Shown piece after piece: positions 18,485-24,327 of a DNA stretch of 24,327 nucleotides (positions are counted from its first letter, which is position 1; every line of letters begins with the position of its first letter). The notes under the pieces are model-generated. The model did no database searches, had not been told where the DNA came from, and saw nothing but the letters and a program-made list of their open reading frames with translations. Source of the DNA: CAYPZL01 sp964415045 (GTDB taxonomy: Bacteria; Planctomycetota; Phycisphaerae; Sedimentisphaerales; Anaerobacaceae); the NCBI GenBank assembly GCA_964415045.1, contig CAYPZL010000073.1, positions 1 through 24,327 of the forward strand, given 5' to 3'. Both the position numbers and the translations under genes were made by a program.

Positions 18485-19678
18485 ATGCAGGAAGCTACAA
18501 GCAGGAAGACGGGCGAAGGCCGCCGGCTCGGGCCGGCACGAATCGCGGCCTGCATCGCGGCGCTGGTGCTGTCGGTGGCCGGTTGCCAGGACAACAAGAA
18601 ATCCGCCCTGACCGAGGCGGAGATCGAGCGTCTGACTTTTGCCCGGAAGCCCAATCGCCCCGACACGCTCATCGTCAGCGGAGAGGCGATTACGTGCGAT
18701 CGCATCACCGACTCTCCCCCGGAGGAGGTCGCCTCGGAACAGACCCTGCGCGAAGAGCTCGTGGAACGGGCCCAGAATGGAACGCGGGAGCAGTTTCTCC
18801 AGTGGGCGCGCCCGCGGGTGGAGCGACGGCTGAACAACGAGATCACCAGCGTGGTTCTGTACACGCGGGCCCGGCGCGAGCTGGGGGACAGGGTGGACGA
18901 CACGCTGGACCAGATGGCCGAGACGGAGCTGCGCCGATTCGTCCTCGATCACGGAGGCAACAACGCCGAGGCCGACGAGGCCCTCAGGGCGATGGGACGG
19001 ACGCGAACCACGTTCAAGGAGTGGAAGAAACAGCAATTGCTCGCGCAGTACGCGGTTTCCTCGAAGCTGGCCCGCAACCGGCCCATCACACACAGCGAGC
19101 TGCTGGATACCTACAACCGGATGAAGGACGAATCGTTTTTTCAGCCCGGCCTGATTCAGTTCAGGTTGATCGAAATCCAGATTATCAAAGTCGAGCTGAC
19201 CGATCCGAACGAGGATCCGTTTGAGAAGGCCGAGGCGCTGGCTAGGGAGTTGATGGAGAAGATCAAGGCCGGCGCGGACTTCGGCGAACTGGCGAAAGAA
19301 TACTCGCACGGCTATCGCAGCGCGTTCGGGGGGCTCTGGAAGCCGTGCGATCCGGAGGCCATCGCCAAGCCCTACGATGTGTTGGTCGAACGGGCCGAGG
19401 ATATGGAGCCGGGTGACGTGGCCGGACCGATCAAGACGCTCGAGCGCATCTTCATCATGAAGCTGGAACAGAAACAGAAGAAAGGCTATCAGCCGTTGCG
19501 TGAAGTCCAGGACGTGGTGGCCCAGCGGATTGTGACCGAACGTCGCCGGGAAGCTCTCAAGCAGCTCGACGCCGAAGTGGCCCAGCAGGCGGCCCTGGCG
19601 GATACGAACCGCTTCGTGGATTATTGCCTGGAGAATCTCTACCGCACCGCGAACGAGGCGGCGAGCGAGCCGCAGTAG
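18485..19678 (+). CDS. Lipoprotein with parvulin-type peptidyl-prolyl isomerase domain (SurA/PrsA-like)
   Basis: The 397-residue protein carries a lipobox, LSVAGC, with Cys34 after a hydrophobic segment (AACIAALVLSVAG), so it should be lipid-anchored in the periplasm. An N-terminal SurA-like helical region contains LIVSGEAITCDRI. Residues about 222-335 form a parvulin domain (FRLIEIQIIKV, KIKAGADFGELAKEYSHGY, FGGLWKP, MEPGDVAGPIKT, FIMKLEQKQKKGYQPL). A C-terminal helix follows. Such proteins help fold exported or outer-membrane proteins. GGAG at 18470-18473 is 11 bases before the ATG, a little far. Its stop is 24 bp before acpS. SurA is soluble while PrsA is lipidated, so the architecture is closer to PrsA. 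The functional label is by family. Confidence 0.86.
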   Translation: MQEATSRKTGEGRRLGPARIAACIAALVLSVAGCQDNKKSALTEAEIERLTFARKPNRPDTLIVSGEAITCDRITDSPPEEVASEQTLREELVERAQNGTREQFLQWARPRVERRLNNEITSVVLYTRARRELGDRVDDTLDQMAETELRRFVLDHGGNNAEADEALRAMGRTRTTFKEWKKQQLLAQYAVSSKLARNRPITHSELLDTYNRMKDESFFQPGLIQFRLIEIQIIKVELTDPNEDPFEKAEALARELMEKIKAGADFGELAKEYSHGYRSAFGGLWKPCDPEAIAKPYDVLVERAEDMEPGDVAGPIKTLERIFIMKLEQKQKKGYQPLREVQDVVAQRIVTERRREALKQLDAEVAQQAALADTNRFVDYCLENLYRTANEAASEPQ

Positions 19679-19702
19679 CGGCATCCCGGTTGAAAGAACG
19701 TC

Positions 19703-20098
19703 ATGGAAATCATCGCACATGGAATCGACCTGGTGGACTTCCCCCGCATCGAGCAGATGATCGAGCGGCACGGGGATCGGTTTCTCAACCGCGTCTTCAC
19801 GCCCGCCGAGCAGGCGTACGCCCGGGCCAACCGCAACAGCGTCGAGAAATACGCGGGCCGTTTCGCTGCCAAGGAGGCGGTGCTCAAGCTCGTCGGCACG
19901 GGCTGGCGGGGCAAGATCGCCTGGACCGATATCGAAGTGACGAACAACGAGGCCGGCCAACCCGGCGTGACGCTGTCCGGGGAAGTCAAGGCGATTGCCG
20001 AGCGCCTGCGCATCGGGCAGATTGGCATCAGCATAACGCATACGGCGAACTTCGCCATCGCCTCGGCCGTGGCGCTGACGCAATCCGATGAAACCTGA
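19703..20098 (+). CDS. acpS: Holo-[acyl-carrier-protein] synthase
   Basis: AcpS transfers the 4'-phosphopantetheine arm of coenzyme A to the conserved serine of acyl carrier protein, activating fatty acid synthesis. The 131-residue length fits the small trimeric type. Mg2+-binding residues are Asp9 (AHGIDLVDFPRI) and Glu58 (RFAAKEAVLKLVGTG), and the family ending SITHTANFAIASAVAL is present. It starts at ATG 19703 with only a weak GAAAG ahead. It follows the lipoprotein gene by 24 bp and overlaps mnmG by 11 bp, which makes co-transcription very likely. Confidence 0.95.
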   Translation: MEIIAHGIDLVDFPRIEQMIERHGDRFLNRVFTPAEQAYARANRNSVEKYAGRFAAKEAVLKLVGTGWRGKIAWTDIEVTNNEAGQPGVTLSGEVKAIAERLRIGQIGISITHTANFAIASAVALTQSDET

Positions 20099-21932
20099 CG
20101 ACTTCGACTGCATCGTCATAGGAGGAGGTCACGCGGGCATCGAGGCCGCGCACGCCGCCGCCCGGATGGGGGCGCGTACCTGCCTGGTCACACTGAGCAA
20201 GGCCACGATCGGCAGGATGAGCTGCAATCCCGCCATCGGCGGTCTGGGCAAGGGACAGATCGCGCGCGAGGTGGACGCGCTCGGCGGGCTGATGGGCCTG
20301 GCCATAGACGCCACCGGCATCCAGTTTCGACTGCTCAATCGCTCCAAGGGTCCCGCCGTCCGCGCCCCGCGGGCCCAGGCCGACAAGTACCGGTACGAGG
20401 ATTTTATGCGTGCGGCCCTGGAACGGACGGGCGGTCTGACGATTGTGGAAGCCATGGTCGCGGAGATATTGACGCAGGACGGGCGCGTCACCGGAGTGCG
20501 CTGCGCCGACGGCGCCGTCCTTTGCGCTCCGGCCCTCATCCTAACGGCGGGGACGTTCCTGCGCGGCCTGATGCACATCGGGACCGAGCGATTCTCCGGC
20601 GGCCGGCTGGGCGAGCCGGCGGCGAACGAGCTGTCCGAAAGCCTGGAGCGAATCGGTCTGCAGGTGCAGCGGCTCAAGACGGGCACGCCCGTGCGCCTCG
20701 ACGCCACGACCGTCGACCTGGACCGCCTCGAGATTCAACACGGCGACGCCGATCCCGTGCCGTTCTCGTTCCAGACCGGGCGCATCGAGCGCCCGCAGAC
20801 GCCTTGCTGGATCACCTATACGAACGAGCGGATGCACCAGCTTATGCGCGACAATCTGGACCGGGCACCGCTGTATACAGGGCAGATCCAATCCACCGGG
20901 CCGCGCTACTGCCCGAGCATTGAGACCAAGATCGTGCGTTTCTCCGACAAGAGCCGCCATCAGGTCTTCCTGGAGCCCGAGGACGAGGCCTGCACGACGA
21001 TCTACTGCAACGGCATCAGCACCTCGCTGCCCAAGGACGTGCAGGAGGAGATGCTCCGGCTCATGCCGGGCACCGAGCGGGCCCGGATCGTGCATTACGC
21101 CTACGCGATCGAATACGATTACTGTCCGCCGGTGCAGTTGCAGCCGAGCCTGGAGACCCGGCGGATATCCGGGCTGTACCTGGCCGGGCAGATCAACGGC
21201 ACCAGCGGTTATGAAGAAGCCGCCGGGCAGGGCATCATCGCCGGCATTAACGCCGTTCGCAAGCTCGGAGGCGCCGAGCCTGTCGTACTGGGACGCGACC
21301 GGGCGTACATCGGCGTGATGATCGACGATCTGCTCACGAAAGGGATCGACGAGCCGTACCGCATGTTCACCTCGCGGGCCGAATACCGCCTGGCCCTGCG
21401 CAGCGACAATGCCGACCGACGGCTGACGGAGATCGGTAGGGCGGTGGGGCTCGTGGACGCCGAACGCTATGAGCGGTTTCAGAAGAAACAGCAGGACATA
21501 GAGACATTGAAAGCGTACCTGACCTCGACGCGCCGGGAAGGCGTGAGTCTGTGGGACTTGCTGCGCCGGCCCAAGAGCGATCTGGCCTCGCGGCTTTCCG
21601 AACTGCCCGAGGTCAGCGCCGCTGGCTACGGGCGCGACGTCGTGGAGGCCGTGACCATCGATGCGAAGTACGAGGGCTACCTGGCCAAGCAGGAGCGTCT
21701 GGTGGCCTTGCAGCGGAGCCTCGACAGCAAGAAGATTCCGGCGGGCCTGGACTACGCCGGGATCGAACACCTGCGCATCGAGGCCCGCGAGAAGCTCGAG
21801 GCCTTCCAGCCGGCCACGCTGGGCCACGCCTCCCGCCTCAGCGGCATCACCCCCGCCGACATCACCGTGATCCAGGTCCATCTGAAGAAGCACGGCGCCG
21901 CCGGGCGTACGGGTAACGAAACAGAAGCATAA
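20088..21932 (+). CDS. mnmG: tRNA uridine-5-carboxymethylaminomethyl modification enzyme MnmG
   Basis: MnmG (GidA) works with MnmE to place the carboxymethylaminomethyl group on U34 of certain tRNAs, using FAD, NADH and a folate or glycine donor. The 614-residue protein is close to the usual 620-630. FAD-binding IGGGHAGIEAA is at about 11-21. Then come MSCNPAIGGLGKGQIAREVD, LKTGTPVRLD, CPSIETKIVRFSDK, YCNGISTSLPKDVQ, QINGTSGYEEAAGQG and TSRAEYRLALRSDNAD, all MnmG hallmarks, with the helical C-terminal domain ending in GITPADITVIQVHLKK. ATG 20088 lies within the end of acpS and has no Shine-Dalgarno, suggesting translational coupling. mnmE is not in the window. The radical SAM gene starts 4 bp after the stop. 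Confidence 0.97.
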   Translation: MKPDDFDCIVIGGGHAGIEAAHAAARMGARTCLVTLSKATIGRMSCNPAIGGLGKGQIAREVDALGGLMGLAIDATGIQFRLLNRSKGPAVRAPRAQADKYRYEDFMRAALERTGGLTIVEAMVAEILTQDGRVTGVRCADGAVLCAPALILTAGTFLRGLMHIGTERFSGGRLGEPAANELSESLERIGLQVQRLKTGTPVRLDATTVDLDRLEIQHGDADPVPFSFQTGRIERPQTPCWITYTNERMHQLMRDNLDRAPLYTGQIQSTGPRYCPSIETKIVRFSDKSRHQVFLEPEDEACTTIYCNGISTSLPKDVQEEMLRLMPGTERARIVHYAYAIEYDYCPPVQLQPSLETRRISGLYLAGQINGTSGYEEAAGQGIIAGINAVRKLGGAEPVVLGRDRAYIGVMIDDLLTKGIDEPYRMFTSRAEYRLALRSDNADRRLTEIGRAVGLVDAERYERFQKKQQDIETLKAYLTSTRREGVSLWDLLRRPKSDLASRLSELPEVSAAGYGRDVVEAVTIDAKYEGYLAKQERLVALQRSLDSKKIPAGLDYAGIEHLRIEAREKLEAFQPATLGHASRLSGITPADITVIQVHLKKHGAAGRTGNETEA

Positions 21933-21936
21933 CGCC

Positions 21937-22956
21937 ATGTTCGATTTATCTGACAACGTGTACAACTCCCGGGTGGGCCGGAGCGAGCCGAAGTTCAAGC
22001 TCTGGCGGTCGGCTGGCTTGTTGCTGACGTACAAGTGCAACGCGGCGTGCGAGTTTTGCTACTATCATTGCTCGCCGGAGAAGGGCGGCCTGATGCCCGT
22101 GGAGGCTTGCATCGCGGCGTGGCGCTCGCTGAAAACCCTCGCCGGTGATAAGGCCAAGATCCATCTTACCGGGGGCGAGCCCTTTCTGTACTGGGACCAC
22201 CTGCTTGAAATCCTCCGCGCAGGCAAGCGGCAGAACCTTGGTCCCGTCGATCTTGTCGAGACCAACGGCTTCTGGGCTGGGGACGAGCGGCTCGTTGCCG
22301 AGCGGCTCGGCGCGTTGCTCGAACTCGGCGTCCAGCGGCTGAAGGTCAGCATCGATCCGTTCCATCAGGAATACGTGGACATTGAGCCGGCGCGGCGGCT
22401 GGCCCGCATCGCGAAGGAGATGTTCGGCCCGGATCGCGTCCTGGTCCGCTGGGAGAAATATCTCGATGGCGGATTGGGGATTGCGGATTGGGAATTGCAG
22501 GAGCGGCGCGACGAGATGTATGTTGAAGCGTATCACGACTACCCCTTTCGTTTTACGGGCCGGGCGGCCGGGCATCTCGCCGAACTGCTCGCCTCCAAGC
22601 CGGCGGGCGCGTTTGCCGGTGTGAATTGCCTGGCCGATTTCCTCGGCGCCAAAGGCGTCCATATCGACCCGTTCGGGAACGTTTTCAGCGGCACCTGCAG
22701 CGGGATCATCGTCGGCAACGTCAATGAGACGCCGCTGGAGGAGATATGGAAGCAGTTCCACCCTGGCCGCAGCGACCTGGTTGGCACCCTGTGTCGCAGC
22801 GGCCCCCACGGCCTGCTCGAAATCGCCCGACCCCTCGGCTACCGCCAACGGGACGCCTACGCCGGCAAATGTCATCTTTGCACCCACATTCGCCAATTTC
22901 TGCACCAAAACAGCGCCGAAACCCGCACCTTCGGCCCCACCGAATGCTACCACTGA
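21937..22956 (+). CDS. Radical SAM protein with C-terminal SPASM-like cysteines, function unknown
   Basis: The 339-residue protein has the radical SAM motif CX3CX2C at Cys34, Cys38 and Cys41 (TYKCNAACEFCYYHC), followed by HLTGGEPFLYW and a substrate-loop-like KVSIDPFHQEYV. The C-terminal third has extra cysteines typical of auxiliary Fe-S cluster domains: GVNCLADF, NVFSGTCSGIIVGN and AGKCHLCTHIRQF. Such enzymes often modify peptides or assemble cofactors; no peptide substrate or partner is visible here. ATG 21937 is 4 bp after the mnmG stop, with only a weak GAAG ahead. Residues 179-188 (GLGIADWELQ) are encoded by four tandem GGATTGS-like heptamers and look like a recent in-frame insertion. 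It is the last gene before the repeat array. Confidence 0.85.
   Translation: MFDLSDNVYNSRVGRSEPKFKLWRSAGLLLTYKCNAACEFCYYHCSPEKGGLMPVEACIAAWRSLKTLAGDKAKIHLTGGEPFLYWDHLLEILRAGKRQNLGPVDLVETNGFWAGDERLVAERLGALLELGVQRLKVSIDPFHQEYVDIEPARRLARIAKEMFGPDRVLVRWEKYLDGGLGIADWELQERRDEMYVEAYHDYPFRFTGRAAGHLAELLASKPAGAFAGVNCLADFLGAKGVHIDPFGNVFSGTCSGIIVGNVNETPLEEIWKQFHPGRSDLVGTLCRSGPHGLLEIARPLGYRQRDAYAGKCHLCTHIRQFLHQNSAETRTFGPTECYH
22471..22498 (+). repeat. Four tandem GGATTGS heptamers inside the radical SAM gene
   Basis: The units are GGATTGG (22471), GGATTGC (22478), GGATTGG (22485) and GAATTGC (22492). A gain of three 7-bp units adds 21 bp, exactly seven codons, so expansion from one copy preserves frame. 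Arrays of this heptamer are, from memory, frequent between genes in planctomycetes and other environmental genomes, and give spurious N-P-Q-S-A-I translations on the opposite strand. Confidence 0.75.
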
Positions 22957-23072
22957 GCCCCGACCTATTGATCGAGTCACTCTGAGATTCCTCCGGACAA
23001 GAGGCCCGCAAGCAAGAACGAAACCGCCCGGCCACCCCGCCACGCACCCCGCAACAGGCAGGCCCGGCTGGC

Positions 23073-23658
23073 AAATTGGGTTCGTTTGGCGCACCTGCCC
23101 AAGCCGCACCCCCGCCCGACGCCCCCAAACGGCCGCTGGGCCGGGCAAATTGGCTTTGTTTGGCGCGCACGTCCGGCCCAAAGCGACCGGCCCCACCCCG
23201 AAGGTCCAGCGGCGTTTCCGGAGGCGAAATTGGCTTCGTTTTGCGTGCAGGTCCGGGCGGGGCGCCCAATCCCCTCGCTATAGGGCCTGGAGCAGGCGTC
23301 TCCGGCGCAAATTGGGTTCGTTTCGCACACCCGGGCAGGCAGCGCCCCCGCCAACCCCACCTGATGCCCCGGAAACGCCCATCGGGCCACGCAAATTGGC
23401 TTTGTTTGACGCACCGGGATGGGCAAAGCGACCGGTCCTCGCGCCGCAGGTCCCGGAGAAGGCGCGTCCGGGGCGAAATTGGGTTCGTTTTGCGTAGCAG
23501 GGCAGGCGACGGGCGGGTCGAATCCCGTCTGACGCCCTGGAAACGGCAGTTGGACCGGCAAATTGGGTTTGTTTGGCGCGCCGGGGCGGATAGGACCCCG
23601 CTTGCCTCCGCCTGACGGCCCGAGACCAGCGGTTGGGCTGTGTGAATTGGGTTCGTTT
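23073..23658. repeat. Eight-unit interspersed array with a three-unit higher-order period
   Basis: The 15-bp core AAATTGGSTTYGTTT (last copy slightly degenerate) starts at 23073, 23147, 23227, 23309, 23393, 23476, 23560 and 23644, spacings of 74-84 bp. Three unit types recur in order. Units 2 and 5 share GGCTTTG and CAAAGCGACCGG. Units 3 and 6 have GCG before the core and TTGCGT after it. Units 1, 4 and 7 end in a related GAAACG/CAAACG-plus-CGGGCC-like block before the next core. Corresponding units are 236-251 bp apart, a higher-order repeat. A degenerate ninth unit may sit near 23728. All minus-strand frames are largely open and give K-T-N-P-I, N-E-P-N-L or K-R-T-Q-F repeats, which I treat as non-coding. 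It begins about 115 bp past the radical SAM gene. Confidence 0.85.
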
Positions 23659-23739
23659 GATGTAACACGGCAACGTTCCGGGCGCCGCGCGGGCCGGGGG
23701 GCGCGGGCCGGTTCTCTCGGACCGTCAGGTTGTTTCGCC

Positions 23740-24125
23740 ACGGATAGGGTTGTGGGGCGTACTTCATTTGTCTCTGTCTCACCCGTCGCCGGCGGCGCTG
23801 CGGACACATCTCTCACGCCGGGGCCCGCCTCGTCAGCGGCCCCATGTCCGGCCCGGCCACCCTCAGCCGGGCCCGCACGTCCTCACCCGCGACGTCTACT
23901 ATATGATGAACTATATTGGTGCTTTTGTCAATAATAAAATACACCCTCCCGTCACGCCACCTGTATCCCCGAGGAAAAACGCAGAACGCTTTCACCTCGC
24001 GCACAGGCGCGTCAAGGCAGCCGAGCATACGATTGTCGTGGGAGCATCAAATCCGTGCGCCCTGTTCGTGTCGCTCTGCCGCAATCGCCTTTGGGAGCAC
24101 GTTACGCAGGAGGAGGACATTGCTC
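23740..24125. other. Intergenic region with an AT-rich patch, no gene seen
   Basis: No reading frame here shows family motifs or a convincing ribosome site. A patch at about 23895-23945 is much more AT-rich than the rest of the window and contains TATGAT at 23902-23907 and the run AATAATAAAAT. No -35 is found at the right spacing for TATGAT. It may be a regulatory region, a decayed gene or an insertion boundary. Confidence 0.4.
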
Positions 24126-24254
24126 GTGCCAAGCTACGAATGCCGGACTTGTGCAGGAGTGCCCGTGGTTCAGCGACAGCGGACGTCGGACGCAGTGGTG
24201 AAGTCACGTATCTCATATACCGATAATAGCCCGGGAGACGTTGCCGAACGTTGA
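24126..24254 (+). CDS. Possible 42-residue protein with FmdB-like start (doubtful)
   Basis: GTG at 24126 follows GGAGGAGG by about 9 bases and opens a frame of 42 residues starting MPSYECRTCAG. This recalls the start of FmdB-type zinc ribbons (MPTYEYRC-x-x-C-G), with one Cys-X-X-Cys pair. After that the resemblance stops, the second Cys pair is missing and the frame ends early in VAER. It could be a truncated remnant or chance. The remaining 70 bp to the window end shows no gene I can support. Confidence 0.2.
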   Translation: MPSYECRTCAGVPVVQRQRTSDAVVKSRISYTDNSPGDVAER

Positions 24255-24327
24255 TGGACAAGGAGTAGCGAAGCCATCGGTCGTTCGTCGATGGAGCGTT
24301 TGCCGAGAATCTGGCCCTGGCGGGAGG

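Noticed and set aside
18029..20119. A 696-codon minus-strand open frame
   Set aside because: It is antisense to the HD, parvulin and acpS genes, which carry clear motifs, and its translation is low-complexity.
23073..23658. CRISPR array
   Set aside because: The conserved core is only 15 bp and varies between units, the 60-70 bp between cores is itself repeated every third unit, and there is no cas gene.
23073..23658. A conserved small hairpin around the core (CAAA/TTTG or CGAA/TTCG)
   Set aside because: Units 2, 5 and 7 and units 3 and 6 can form it, but in a shifted register, and units 1 and 4 cannot. That is not convincing covariation.
22721..23816. Overlapping minus-strand frames of 362 and 279 codons through the repeat array
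   Set aside because: The same K-T-N-P-I-like repeats appear in more than one frame, as expected from a DNA repeat rather than a protein. They also run antisense into the radical SAM gene or its 3' flank.
24291..24327. A gene start at ATG 24291 (MERLPRIWPWRE)
   Set aside because: No ribosome-binding site at the right distance and only 12 codons before the window ends, so it cannot be supported.

Overview
The window looks like a chromosomal segment of a planctomycete-like bacterium, most likely Phycisphaerae/Sedimentisphaerales-type, from an anaerobic or microaerobic lifestyle. The basis is a GC-rich composition, secreted polysaccharide-degrading enzymes, a tandem redoxin/thioredoxin protein of a type I associate with Planctomycetota, siroheme-dependent heme synthesis genes, and an intergenic repeat array whose spurious translations (K-T-N-P-I, N-E-P-N-L, K-Q-S-Q-F) I recall from planctomycete assemblies. 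The taxonomic call is inference; there is no rRNA or tRNA gene in the window.

Layout. Positions 118-966 (minus) hold a sugar phosphate isomerase/epimerase-like TIM barrel. After a 400-bp gap with an inverted-repeat element comes an overlapping pair, ahbD and a fused ahbA-ahbB (1393-3407), the last and first steps of the alternative siroheme-to-heme route. A large secreted glycoside hydrolase family 2-like protein (3579-6770) converges on a Sir2 deacylase (6788-7579, minus). Positions 7837-8787 encode a SphA/MetA-type outer-membrane protein followed by a three-tier hairpin terminator. A complex 530-bp intergenic region precedes a LamG-like secreted protein (9320-10168). Then come mfd (10391-13729), an overlapping secreted protein of unknown function (13713-14783), a double thioredoxin-fold protein (14883-16013), a mobile-looking palindromic repeat, and a GH10 xylanase (16320-17570).

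The right third is a tight co-directional run: HD-domain protein (17826), parvulin-type lipoprotein (18485), acpS (19703), mnmG (20088, overlapping acpS) and a radical SAM protein of unknown role (21937, 4 bp after mnmG). From about 23060 to 23660 lies an array of eight units of about 80 bp arranged in a three-unit higher-order repeat of about 250 bp. The last 580 bp has no convincing gene.

The genes form functional clusters rather than one pathway: heme biosynthesis, extracellular plant-polysaccharide breakdown (GH2-like, GH10, LamG-like), and housekeeping (Mfd, AcpS, MnmG). The most unusual material is intergenic: the higher-order array, a dispersed hairpin family with four copies, and a heptamer microrepeat that has expanded in frame inside a radical SAM gene. 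Four candidate sigma70-type promoters share a 17-bp spacer.
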